Assembly (NCBI GenBank): GCA_016234115.1
Contig: JACRHD010000024.1
Span: forward strand, 22,301-86,300
Length of the DNA: 64,000 nucleotides
Source: Nitrospirota bacterium
GTDB lineage: Bacteria; Nitrospirota; Thermodesulfovibrionia; UBA6902
Reading direction: 5' to 3'
The notes beneath the pieces were generated by a model that was given only the letters and a program-made list of their open reading frames with translations, was not told the origin of the DNA and made no database searches. The position numbers and the translations under genes are program-made. Position 1 is the first letter of the stretch. Every line of letters begins with the position of its first letter. This document shows positions 28,501 through 36,730 of this stretch, piece by piece.

Positions 28501-28934
28501 CGCCGGAAGTTCGTCGGTTAAGACCCAATCTTGAGACAGAAGCAAAGGCAATGACGTTTGTTCTTGAGCATGAGCGCTCTCAGGGTAGACAGGTCTTCGA
28601 TGTGCATGAGAAAAATTTGGGTTACGATATAACAAGCCTTGATATTAATTCCGGCGAGCTCAGGTTGATTGAAGTAAAAGGTATCGGCGCATCGAAAGGC
28701 AATATCTTATTGACACCTAACGAACGCCGTGTTGCTGAAGACAGAAGGGATTGTTACTGGCTTTATGTAGTCACCGATTGTAATACAGAACCTCAATTGC
28801 AGGAGCCGATCAGAGACCCTGCGCAGTTTGAGTGGAATGAAGTTATAAAGGTCTCGCATTACTATCTGTCCATTGATTCAATGACTCAGCCGATGACGGT
28901 GAAAGAGGATCGGGCACCTTATGAGAGAGGTTAA
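25506..28934 (+). CDS. SNF2-like DEAD/DEAH helicase with C-terminal DUF3883 (Hma-type defence helicase)
   Basis: A 1142-residue superfamily 2 helicase. Walker A is DDAGAGKTIMAGLL (~residue 127), the DEAH box IIDEAHRMSW, motif III LLLTATPHKGD, and the C-terminal RecA lobe has FTEFKDTLDYL, ATEAAGEGINLQ and NPNRLEQRMGRIHRYGQ. A long charged coiled-coil-like stretch (EEIGKAASDVEQKL onward) precedes a DUF3883 domain (LGYDITSLDINSGELRLIEVKG), which resembles PD-(D/E)xK-type or binding modules in restriction helicases. It opens the defence operon that ends at 39922. Its proposed job is ATP-driven movement on foreign DNA with the DUF1156 methylase and DUF499 ATPase. Confidence 0.92.
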   Translation: MSNLPFREGQIIESPLFNELMQVETVKAQGANSWVVGLVGKKSDVFRRVTLTSNDLNDITIIHSQYQYNGDGRLLRLGLQAYSLGIAYEFDPYFGLSISRVDPLPHQLEAVYDYLLKLARVRFLLADDAGAGKTIMAGLLIRELKLRGLAERILIVCPANLSFQWQRELKEKFDEKFLVLKGSDIRDQFGVNQWLEQKTIITSLDLAKREEILPGLRQVQWDLIIIDEAHRMSWTPPSRKTSRYALGELLRDTSDHMLLLTATPHKGDPANFSLFLQLLDADAYADVRSIREAMDRRRAPFYLRRTKEAMVYFPEKQPDGSWAARKIFTKRIPHTVNFQIDGEELDLYREITRFVKRQSAKAAAQGDDPRARAVGFLMSLYQRRLASSTYAMRHSLENRVKRLSDGLKRAQELLRIAPPEIPTPEELEEMEDSERERLEEIVEAITLTGNEEQIREEIDELKQFAERAKTIEESGIESKLSRLKDLLHKEGFFDNTEKRLLIFTEFKDTLDYLLGCFKKWGFQVGCIHGRMKPGSRDEPGTRLYAEQQFREGGIQILVATEAAGEGINLQCCNILFNYDIPWNPNRLEQRMGRIHRYGQTQDCLIFNFVASNTIEGRVLQRLLEKLQEIRDALDDDAVFNVVGEILPSAHIERVLRDYYAGMLGDEDLEDRLLKNVDEQQFRSICQNALEGLATKRLNLEMLIERRALAQERRVVPESIVRFLKESTEYVPLNLKMIPKFLHTFDIGKTPSVLRQYESETDWKLPSLANKYPRSSTDRDIAEKNKFEWITPGHPLFEAVRRHILKRSQETFGKGACFYSLKHDTPSRLDFYRARIVDGLGHVIHEQLFVVEIRENEEPRTHDPGILGDLMPAEGIDKIPDVAMRSEAEDWLHRNELNPFLERVRAERIDEVDRVAEHIELSLTELLHKVDEEIGKAASDVEQKLPGAEGRLAQAEARHAELLNRREKRRKELERQRSVSLQAVDRIAGILVLPHPEKESPEVRRLRPNLETEAKAMTFVLEHERSQGRQVFDVHEKNLGYDITSLDINSGELRLIEVKGIGASKGNILLTPNERRVAEDRRDCYWLYVVTDCNTEPQLQEPIRDPAQFEWNEVIKVSHYYLSIDSMTQPMTVKEDRAPYERG

Positions 28935-29153
28935 GAGGTAATATCCATTTAAATGGGTAATGAATTAGGTAAGATAGAGCGGCGCTCTGAAAGAAAAGTG
29001 GTAATACATCTAAAAGAGGGTAATAAAAAGGGTAATGTTAAATATGCCACAGCCTGTGGCACAAAGTGTCTGAATAGTGCATGAATGTTTCAGAAAAGAT
29101 AAACATGGACAACTTGCGCAGCAGCTTGCTGCATAAATAGAAATAAATTTGAT
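28935..29153. other. Spacer between helicase and DUF4062 gene
   Basis: 219 bases with no gene that I can support. GGTAAT is repeated several times between 28939 and 29039. Two small hairpins are visible, GCCACAGCCTGTGGC near 29046 and GCAGCAGCTTGCTGC near 29117. The second DUF4062 gene begins at the right edge without a clear ribosome site. Confidence 0.5.
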
Positions 29154-30632
29154 ATGAAATTTAAAATCTTTGTCAGCGGAGTTCAAAAGGAATTAAAAGA
29201 AGAGCGGTTTTCTGTAAAAGAAATAATCGCCGAGCATGTATTATTGAAGGAGTATTTTAAGGTCTTTTTATTTGAGGATTCCCCGGCAAAGAGTAAATCT
29301 GCCAAAACAGCTTATATTGATGAAGTTCGCAAATGCGGTATTTATCTTGGAATATTAGGAAATGAATATGGGGCTGTCAGTAAAAATGATCTTTCCGCCA
29401 CAGAGCAGGAGTTTCGTGAAGCGCAGAGAACGAGCAAGGATGTCCTGATTTATATAAAAGGGAAAGATGATACGAAACGCGAAAAAAGATTGAAGAAATT
29501 AATCAGTGAAATTAAAGATGAGGATACCGGATATAAATACAAACGCTTCAATACTATCCCCGAATTAAAAAACAACATCTATGAAAGTCTCATTGATTTC
29601 TTGCGGGAAAAAGGCATTGTTGGAAGACAGACCTTTGATAGCTCTGTTTGTGAGGATGCCGATTTCAAGGATATTGATGAGGATAAAATCCGGAGGTTCC
29701 TGCGGACTGCAAAAAGCCGGCGTAATTTTCCACTGGATGTAACTTCGCCGGTCAAAGACGTTCTTACTCATCTCAACCTTTTAAAATCCGGCAAACTGAC
29801 CAATGCCGCAGTTCTTTTATTTGGGAAGGAGCCTCATAAATATTTCCTTCAGGCAGAAGTAAAATGCTTGCATCTTCACGGCACTGAAATTGAAAAACCT
29901 TTTGACTCATATCACATATACAAGGGCGCTATTTTTGAGCAGATTGATAATGCATTAGGCTTCGTCCTTGACAGATTGAAACGACCGGTTATTCCTGAAC
30001 CGGGTAAAGCGGCAACACTGAGACCGTTTGAAATCCCCGAATTTGCAGTCAGAGAAGCAATCGTCAATGCAGTCGCGCACAGGGATTATAATTCATCGGC
30101 AAGTGTGCAGGTCAATGTTTTCATCGACCGCATTGAAATATGGAATCCCGGTAAACTACCGCCTCAATTAACTGTTGAATTACTGAAGCAGCCGCATCCT
30201 TCATTCCCGCAAAATCCTCTGATTTGTGAACCATTTTATTTAGCTGGTTATATTGAAAGAGCCGGCTCCGGCACTATTGAGATGATAAAACAATGCAGGA
30301 AAAATAATTTGCCTGAACCGGAATTTAGTCAGAAGATGGGACATTTCATAACTGTATTATGGAAGGATATATTTACAGAAAAGTATTTGTCCGGGATCGG
30401 CCTGAATGAGCGGCAATTAAAGGCGGTCAACTATGTAAAAATCAAGGGCCGTATCAACAATGCTCAATATCGAGATATTACCGGGACATCGGCAAGAACT
30501 GCACTCCGGGAATTGCGACAGCTTACTGAAATCGGTATGTTAGACAAAATGGGTGGCACAGGACAGTCGGCACATTATGCACTTGCTAAAGCGAAGTTCG
30601 TCATTGGCAAACAAAAGGAGAACCCGTCATGA
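29154..30632 (+). CDS. DUF4062 / GHKL-type ATP-binding / winged-helix protein, copy 2
   Basis: A 492-residue paralogue of 18426-19880, collinear along its whole length. It has KIFVSGVQKEL and YLGILGNEYG in DUF4062, TNAAVLLFG, EAIVNAVAHRDYNSSASVQV, RIEIWNPGKL, YIERAGSGTIEMI and a C-terminal winged helix (GRINNAQYRDITGTSARTAL). The two copies share architecture and motif order but differ at many residues, and this one is more lysine-rich. It lies inside the Hma island directly after the helicase, just as copy 1 follows the res helicase. It may be an effector or regulator recruited by either helicase; this is inference. Confidence 0.83.
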   Translation: MKFKIFVSGVQKELKEERFSVKEIIAEHVLLKEYFKVFLFEDSPAKSKSAKTAYIDEVRKCGIYLGILGNEYGAVSKNDLSATEQEFREAQRTSKDVLIYIKGKDDTKREKRLKKLISEIKDEDTGYKYKRFNTIPELKNNIYESLIDFLREKGIVGRQTFDSSVCEDADFKDIDEDKIRRFLRTAKSRRNFPLDVTSPVKDVLTHLNLLKSGKLTNAAVLLFGKEPHKYFLQAEVKCLHLHGTEIEKPFDSYHIYKGAIFEQIDNALGFVLDRLKRPVIPEPGKAATLRPFEIPEFAVREAIVNAVAHRDYNSSASVQVNVFIDRIEIWNPGKLPPQLTVELLKQPHPSFPQNPLICEPFYLAGYIERAGSGTIEMIKQCRKNNLPEPEFSQKMGHFITVLWKDIFTEKYLSGIGLNERQLKAVNYVKIKGRINNAQYRDITGTSARTALRELRQLTEIGMLDKMGGTGQSAHYALAKAKFVIGKQKENPS

Positions 30633-30960
30633 ACCCGCCAAACGCGTCATCAGGGTGTAAGCCGGGAACCCGCCATGAACCCGCCAAACCCGCCACGAAA
30701 GGGATGATGACAAAGGGGCCATATATGGGCCAATTGGGCCACAAAGGGGACATTTCTCAATCGCGCCATAAATACGCCAAATACGCCACTAATGGGCTCA
30801 CAAAGGACTCAAAGGGCTCATGGGAATGCAAACATAAACCCGACAAACATGACACGAAAGGGGCCATAAAGGGGACAATGGGGACACCGTGAGAATGAGA
30901 CATCAATCGGCTCATAAAGGACTCAAAAGCTATGGGGCGGCAAAGAGGCATAATGTGGGA
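30629..30960. repeat. Low-complexity repeat tail after the second DUF4062 gene
   Basis: Short words such as AACCCGCCA, AAAGGGGCCAT, CGCCACTAATGG and AAAGGACTCAAAGG recur through 330 bases. An 87-codon open frame exists that overlaps the DUF4062 stop, but its product is repetitive and probably not a gene. The word at ~30772-30798 matches ~19968-19994 at almost every base. The remainder up to 31009 contains no clear feature. Confidence 0.65.
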
Positions 30961-31009
30961 AAAAAGATTGAGGCGGAGTTGGGGAAAAAGGGAAATGTAT
31001 ACATAAGAT

Positions 31010-33313
31010 ATGCTTGAGAAGATAATACAAATTAAGAATGTCGGTCGCTTTCGAAATTACGGTGCAAGCGGCGATGTAACTTTTCGTAAACTGACGCTTA
31101 TTTATGCTGAGAATGGGCGAGGCAAGACTACCCTCTGCGCTGTCTTACGTTCACTACAGAACGGCCAGCCGGAACTTATAGCAGAGAGGAAAACTCTGGC
31201 TGCTACAGAACCGGCGTTTGTACATATACGTCTAAACGGAACAGACTATAAGTTTACAAACGATGCGTGGATTCAGCAGTATCCCGATATCATAATTTTT
31301 GATCCGCTCTTTATAAGTGATAACGTGTATTCAGGTAACTATGTGGAGCATGAGCACAAGAAGAATTTGTATCGTATTGTCGTCGGGGACCAGGGCGTAC
31401 AACTTGCCAAACAAATCGAGGAGTTTGATGGAAAAATCCGGGATGCAAATACAGACTTGAGAACAAAGAAAGAGTCTGTGTCCAGGAACCTACCGTCAGG
31501 CGTTAATTTTGAAGATTATCTTGCATGGCTGCCTGTTGAAAATATCGACATACAGATTCAGCGAAAAACCGAGGAACTGTCAAAGCGGCAGACTGTTGCT
31601 TTAAAGGCTGGTGACATCAAATCTAAAAGTGTTTTTCAGAAAGTCCAGCTTCCAGATGTCCCTCCTGAATTTACCGCAATTCTATCAAAACAATTGACAG
31701 ACATCACCGCTGATGCCGAGGCAAAAGTGCGGAAGCAGATAGCCCGACACCAAATGGGGCATCAAGGAGAGTCTTGGCTTTCTAAAGGTATGGGCTTCAT
31801 CAAAGATGATCGTTGCCCCTTCTGTGGACAAGACGTGACGTCAAATGACTTGCTTGCGGCATACCGTTCACATTTCAATGAAGCATATAGAACTCTTAAG
31901 GATGAAGTTGCTCAATTGGGAGAGCGCATCAATAGCGCTATCGGTGAATCGGCTCTTTTCGCTGTTCAACAAATAATTTCTGGCAACCAGTCTTTAGCAG
32001 AATTTTGGAAGCAGTTTATAACGATTGATTTGCCAGATATCTCTATGTCAACAGTTCAGGAGATATATGTCTCTCTTCGGGAATCTTGTCTGACCATCGC
32101 AGCAAGAAAAAAGAACAGTCCTGCTGAAATGGTTGCCACGGATGAAACTTTTTCTTCCGCACTCGCAGGCGTAGCGACCTTGAAACAAAGTGTAGTGCAG
32201 TACAACGAGGCTGTCGAAAAGTTAAACGTTCTTATCGGTGAACAAAAAGCCGCAGCTCAACGAGAGGGCGATCTCACGGTCCTTAAGAATGAACTATCGC
32301 GACTTCAGGCCAGGAAACGTAGGTTTGATCCGGATGTTATGCGGGTATGCCAGGCATACCGGGATGCGGTAACGGCCAAGGATAACCTCGAACAACGGAA
32401 GCTTTCGATTCGACAGGAACTCGACCTGCACTGTCAAACTATTCTTCAAAGTTACGAAAACTCCATAAATGACTTCCTCGATCAATTCAACGCTGGCTTT
32501 CGGATTACCAACACCCGACACTTATATACCGGCGGAACCCCCAGCTCACATTACAAGATTGAAATCAATAACACTGCGGTTGAGTTAGGGGACGCCAGAA
32601 CACAATCAGGAACGCCTTGTTTCAAGACAACCTTAAGTTCCGGAGACAGACGTGCTTTGGCTTTAGCGTTCTTCCTCGCAGTATTAGAAAAAGACAGGGA
32701 TATTGCTCGTAAGATTGTCGTGCTCGATGATCCATTCACAAGTCTTGACCGCTTTCGCCGCACTTGTACGCAGCAGATGATACAGCGCCTTTCCGAATCT
32801 GCTCGGCAGGTCATCATTCTTTCCCATGACCCCCTATTCCTTAAGCTCATCGTTGATGAATGCCCATCCGCGAATACTGATATCAAAGCACTTCAAATGA
32901 GCAAAGCGGGAGACACGACTGTTATCGGGGAGTGGGATGTTCATGCTGAGGTACAAAGTTCCTACATGAAGGATTTTGCGACTTTGCTCGGATTCTACAG
33001 GGAAAGAAGGGGTGACCTCCGCGCAGTTGCAAGAACTATACGCCCGTTCCTTGAGGGTATGTTGAGGAGCCACTTTCCAGGACATTTTCAGCAGAATGAT
33101 TGGCTCGGCGAGTTTCTCGGTAAAATACGAATGGCTGATGCGACAAGCGGGTTGCAACACGCTAAGACAGACCTGTCCGAATTGGAAGCTATAAACGGAT
33201 ATTCTAAGAAATACCACCACCAGCAAAATGCTAATGCCGATACAGAACCAGTTAATGATGATGAACTGCATGGATACGTGAAACGAACCCTTAGGCTTGT
33301 AGGTGGATGTTGA
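31010..33313 (+). CDS. AAA_13-type P-loop ATPase, RloC/PrrC-like
   Basis: A 767-residue protein of the ABC/SMC-like ATPase class. Walker A is YAENGRGKTTL (~residue 32). The centre is helical with a CPFCGQ zinc-hook-like motif (~residue 273). The C-terminal half has a signature-like LSSGDRRALALAFFLA, Walker B VLDDPFTSLDR and the switch histidine ILSHDPLFLK. This layout is that of RloC- and PrrC-type anticodon nucleases, in which the ATPase senses DNA damage or restriction shutdown. I could not identify the nuclease residues with certainty. The gene lies between the helicase/DUF4062 genes and the DUF1156 methylase, so a defence role is likely. Confidence 0.8.
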   Translation: MLEKIIQIKNVGRFRNYGASGDVTFRKLTLIYAENGRGKTTLCAVLRSLQNGQPELIAERKTLAATEPAFVHIRLNGTDYKFTNDAWIQQYPDIIIFDPLFISDNVYSGNYVEHEHKKNLYRIVVGDQGVQLAKQIEEFDGKIRDANTDLRTKKESVSRNLPSGVNFEDYLAWLPVENIDIQIQRKTEELSKRQTVALKAGDIKSKSVFQKVQLPDVPPEFTAILSKQLTDITADAEAKVRKQIARHQMGHQGESWLSKGMGFIKDDRCPFCGQDVTSNDLLAAYRSHFNEAYRTLKDEVAQLGERINSAIGESALFAVQQIISGNQSLAEFWKQFITIDLPDISMSTVQEIYVSLRESCLTIAARKKNSPAEMVATDETFSSALAGVATLKQSVVQYNEAVEKLNVLIGEQKAAAQREGDLTVLKNELSRLQARKRRFDPDVMRVCQAYRDAVTAKDNLEQRKLSIRQELDLHCQTILQSYENSINDFLDQFNAGFRITNTRHLYTGGTPSSHYKIEINNTAVELGDARTQSGTPCFKTTLSSGDRRALALAFFLAVLEKDRDIARKIVVLDDPFTSLDRFRRTCTQQMIQRLSESARQVIILSHDPLFLKLIVDECPSANTDIKALQMSKAGDTTVIGEWDVHAEVQSSYMKDFATLLGFYRERRGDLRAVARTIRPFLEGMLRSHFPGHFQQNDWLGEFLGKIRMADATSGLQHAKTDLSELEAINGYSKKYHHQQNANADTEPVNDDELHGYVKRTLRLVGGC

Positions 33314-33346
33314 AACTAAGGGCAATGAGATAAGGAATAATTGAAA

Positions 33347-36300
33347 ATGATCCCAAAAGAATGCAAACGCCTTGCTGAGGTAGACTTCCCGATTGCGGTG
33401 GTATCAAAGCACTCGGCGAGAGAAAAGTCTATCCGTCACGGGCATCCGTCAACGCTGCATCTATGGTGGGCGAGACGGCCGTTGGCGGCATGCCGTGCGA
33501 TGTTGTTGGGGCTTTTGCTTCCCGATCCCTGCGACAGGCATTGTCCTGAAGACTTCAAGACAAAAGCGCGTTCTTTGTTGCCGCCGGTACAGGGGGCTGT
33601 CGGATCAAATGACATAGACCTTCGTCAGGCGCTTCTTAAATTTATCGGCGATTTTGCGAACTGGGATTTATCTTCCAATCAATTGTATCTCGAAGTTTCA
33701 CGGGGGCTGGTCAAGGCTGCGCATCCGGAAGAGACCCCGCTGGTAGTTGACCCGTTTGCGGGGGGAGGCTCGATTCCGCTTGAGGCATTACGTCTTGGTT
33801 GCGAGACATTTGCAAGCGATCTCAATCCGGTTGCCTGTTTGATCCAGAAAGTGATGCTGGAAGATATTCCTCGTCACGGGCCAAAACTTGCAGACGAGCT
33901 TCACAAAGTCGGAAAAGAAATCAAAGAGGCAGCGGAGAAAGAACTTGCTGAGTTCTACCCGGCTGATCCTGACGGATCAAAACCAATTGCTTATCTATGG
34001 GCGCGGACAGTCAGATGTGAAACCCCCAACTGCGGAGCAGAGATTCCGCTTATGCGGTCTTTTTGGCTATCGAAGAAAGCAGGACGTAAGCATGCTTTGA
34101 AATATAATATCGTAAGACTACAAGGGAAACCTCCCTATGTTGAGTTTGAAATATTTCAGCCCAAAAATGATAAAGAAGTTCCTGATGGCACTGTAACAAG
34201 GGCAAAAGCAACTTGTCTTTGCTGCAATACCGTGCTTTCGCCTGAGCGCGTGAGAGCACAACTCAGCGAACAAAGGGGTGGTGCTGACGTCATTTTCGAT
34301 ACAGGGGGAATCCGAGTTGGTGGCACGCGACTATTCGGTGTGGTAACAGTCTACCCAGGTGTGCAGGGGCGTAATTATCGTTTGCCTGTCAGAAGCGATT
34401 ACTTGGCAGTCTGGAATGCACAGAACCGGCTGAAGCAAATTCTAGACGAGTGGGCTCAAGGCGACAAGAGGGTATTATATCCTGTACCTGATGAGCCACT
34501 TCCTTGGCGACATGGTCATCGAGCGATTGGTTCGCCACGAGTCTACGGCATGACTCAGTGGGGTGACCTTTTTACCATCCGGCAGAAGTTAGCCTTGATA
34601 GGCTTACAGGTATGTATTCGCGGATACAGCCAACAACTTCTCCCGTTCTTAGCTCTTGCGCTCAATCGTGTTGTAATGAGTGATATGTCGTGTACGAGAT
34701 GGAATTCCACTGCTGAGAAAATGCAACATACATTTGGACGCCAAGCATTGCCTATGGTTTGGGATTTTGCAGAGGTTGCGCCACTCGCAGATGCTCCAGG
34801 AAATTGGCAAAGTGGATACATGATAATTGCCGATATTGTCGAAAAATTACCAGCCCCTTTCAAGATTGGCCAGATTCAGCAAGCCGATGCTGCGAAATCG
34901 CCATTGCCCGAAGAATCATGTGGGGTTTGGTTTACAGACCCACCTTACTACGATGCTGTGCCTTATGCCGATCTTTCAGACTTCTTTTTTGTCTGGCTCA
35001 AGCGATCGCTTCCTAATTATTCGCTGTTACTTGATCCGTTCGATCCAACAAATCCGTCGACACCAAAAGAAAAAGAGCTGACTGTTACAACAGTTGATAA
35101 ACAAGACGGCCAACCCAAGACAAGGGAATTTTTTGAAGCGGGTATGTTTGATGTTTTTGCCGAAGGTAGTCGCGTTCTCAGGGCAGACGGAATCGGATCA
35201 GTTGTTTTCGCCCACAAGACCACCGAAGGGTGGGAAGCCCTACTTTCTGGGATGATTCAAGGAGGACTGACAATTACTGCATCCTGGCCTATCGCTACAG
35301 AAATGGGTAGCAGACTTAACGCTATGGAAACAGCTGCCCTTGCAACCAGCGTTCACCTCGTCTGCCGTCCGCGGCCTGAAGATGCGTCTGTTGGTGACTG
35401 GGGAGATGTTCTGCGGGAACTACCGAAGCGTGTCGGCGACTGGATGGAGCGGCTTCAAAAGGAACACATTCGCGGCGCTGATCTTGTATTCGCATGTATA
35501 GGTCCTGCGCTTGAGATATTCAGCAGATATTCAAAGGTTGAAACTGCTGAAGGGCGGGAAGTTAAGCTTGCTGAATATCTTGAAAAGGTCTGGGAAGTAG
35601 TCGGCCGCACTGCTCTTGAGCAGGTACTTGGAACTGCTGAGGCAAAGGCAAGGAATGGTGCAGGGGCCATTGAAGAGGATGCAAGGTTGACAGCATTGTT
35701 TCTGTGGACATTGCAAAGCACGAATGGGGAAAATGGAACCCCCTCACCCCAGCCCTCTCCCGCGAGGGGAGAGGGAGAACAACCTGAAGAAGACGCGGAA
35801 GATGAGGATGAATCACCGAAAGGAAAGTCAAAGGGCTTCAGTCTTGTCTTTGATGTTGTCCGTCGTTTCGCGCAACCGCTCGGCATTCATCTTCAGGAAT
35901 GGGAAGGCCGGATAATTGAGACACAGAAAGGCGTTGTCCGTCTCCTCTCGGTTAGTGAACGGTCAAAACAACTCTTTGGAGAAGATTCCGCACAAGCCGG
36001 AATGACAGCAATTGCCGATCAGCTTGAAAGCGGACGGACTGCGCAATTGACTCTGTTTGCGGGAAGTCAGGAGAATGTGGCCCCAGAGATAAAAGGCAGA
36101 GGCAGGAAACCCTCACCCCGGCCCTCTCCCAGTGGGAGAGGGAGTCAGGGTGAGGGAGACGAATCACTCAAGGAACATAGAGGAGCTACAACGCTCGACA
36201 GGGTTCATGCTGCTATGCTACTTCAGGCAAGCGGCAGAGCCAATGCACTCAGGGCGCTCCTGAAAGCAGAACAGGAACGAAGCCCGGATTTTTTAAGATT

Positions 36301-36385
36301 GGCAAACGCCCTTTCGGCATTGTATCCTAAGGGCAGCGAGGAAAAACGATTATTGGACGCTATGCTTTTGGCTGTGCCGAGATAG
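33347..36385 (+). CDS. Anti-phage DUF1156 DNA methylase
   Basis: A ~1012-residue protein that begins with DUF1156 (KECKRLAEVDFPIAVVSKHS, HPSTLHLWWARRPLAACRAM). Methyltransferase motif I is VDPFAGGGSIPLEALRLG and the catalytic motif is TDPPYYDAVPYADL. A CETPNCGAEIP and CLCCN cysteine set suggests zinc binding. Two palindromic repeats sit in frame in the C-terminal third (35741-35777 and 36110-36156), giving Pro/Ser/Gly-rich loops. The start was set at the ATG at 33347; a TTG six bases earlier is possible because AAGGA sits close to it. With the helicase and DUF499 ATPase it defines the Hma-type system. Confidence 0.9.
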   Translation: MIPKECKRLAEVDFPIAVVSKHSAREKSIRHGHPSTLHLWWARRPLAACRAMLLGLLLPDPCDRHCPEDFKTKARSLLPPVQGAVGSNDIDLRQALLKFIGDFANWDLSSNQLYLEVSRGLVKAAHPEETPLVVDPFAGGGSIPLEALRLGCETFASDLNPVACLIQKVMLEDIPRHGPKLADELHKVGKEIKEAAEKELAEFYPADPDGSKPIAYLWARTVRCETPNCGAEIPLMRSFWLSKKAGRKHALKYNIVRLQGKPPYVEFEIFQPKNDKEVPDGTVTRAKATCLCCNTVLSPERVRAQLSEQRGGADVIFDTGGIRVGGTRLFGVVTVYPGVQGRNYRLPVRSDYLAVWNAQNRLKQILDEWAQGDKRVLYPVPDEPLPWRHGHRAIGSPRVYGMTQWGDLFTIRQKLALIGLQVCIRGYSQQLLPFLALALNRVVMSDMSCTRWNSTAEKMQHTFGRQALPMVWDFAEVAPLADAPGNWQSGYMIIADIVEKLPAPFKIGQIQQADAAKSPLPEESCGVWFTDPPYYDAVPYADLSDFFFVWLKRSLPNYSLLLDPFDPTNPSTPKEKELTVTTVDKQDGQPKTREFFEAGMFDVFAEGSRVLRADGIGSVVFAHKTTEGWEALLSGMIQGGLTITASWPIATEMGSRLNAMETAALATSVHLVCRPRPEDASVGDWGDVLRELPKRVGDWMERLQKEHIRGADLVFACIGPALEIFSRYSKVETAEGREVKLAEYLEKVWEVVGRTALEQVLGTAEAKARNGAGAIEEDARLTALFLWTLQSTNGENGTPSPQPSPARGEGEQPEEDAEDEDESPKGKSKGFSLVFDVVRRFAQPLGIHLQEWEGRIIETQKGVVRLLSVSERSKQLFGEDSAQAGMTAIADQLESGRTAQLTLFAGSQENVAPEIKGRGRKPSPRPSPSGRGSQGEGDESLKEHRGATTLDRVHAAMLLQASGRANALRALLKAEQERSPDFLRLANALSALYPKGSEEKRLLDAMLLAVPR
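35741..35777. repeat. Palindromic CCCTCTCCC element inside the methylase gene, copy 1
   Basis: CCCTCACCCCAGCCCTCTCC is followed by GCGA and the complementary GGGGAGAGGG. It is read in frame as a Pro/Ser/Gly-rich stretch. Confidence 0.85.
36110..36156. repeat. Palindromic CCCTCTCCC element inside the methylase gene, copy 2
   Basis: Two nested stems, CCCTCACCC/GGGTGAGGG outside and CCCTCTCCC/GGGAGAGGG inside, are again in frame. It is more complete than copy 1. Confidence 0.85.
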
Positions 36386-36394
36386 GAGACTATT

Positions 36395-36730
36395 ATGAGA
36401 AAGTTATCACAACCATCTGTACAAAAACTCATTCGGGAGATGGTCAAACGGATTGTTGCACAGTTTAATCCGGAAAAGATCATTTTATTCGGGTCACATG
36501 CCCGAGGCACAGCAGGGCCTGACAGCGACGTTGATCTGCTGGTTGTGATGCCGGTCAGCGGATCGAAACGTCGGGCCAGACTGGAAATACAAACAGCTTT
36601 ACACGATATTATGATAGCTACAGATGTGATCGTGAGCGATCCTGCTGAATTTGAATGGCGCAAGGATATTGTGGGGACAATTGAGTGGCCTGCAACACAT
36701 GAAGGCAAGGTGCTTTATGCAAAAAGATAA
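36395..36730 (+). CDS. MNT-type nucleotidyltransferase (antitoxin of a HEPN/MNT pair)
   Basis: A 111-residue minimal nucleotidyltransferase. The active-site signature GSHARGTAGPDSDVDLLVV has the Gly-Ser and the two aspartates, and a third acidic residue is expected near ATDVIVSD. ATAGGAG precedes the ATG. Its last 14 bases overlap the HEPN gene, the usual MNT/HEPN arrangement. In characterised pairs the MNT protein AMPylates and silences the HEPN ribonuclease. It is encoded between the methylase and ATPase of the defence island. Confidence 0.92.
   Translation: MRKLSQPSVQKLIREMVKRIVAQFNPEKIILFGSHARGTAGPDSDVDLLVVMPVSGSKRRARLEIQTALHDIMIATDVIVSDPAEFEWRKDIVGTIEWPATHEGKVLYAKR

Noticed and set aside
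30629..30892. An open frame of 87 codons overlapping the end of the second DUF4062 gene
   Set aside because: Its product is made of repeated short words rich in Lys, Gly, His and Pro, with no family motif and no ribosome site; the DNA is a repeat tail.
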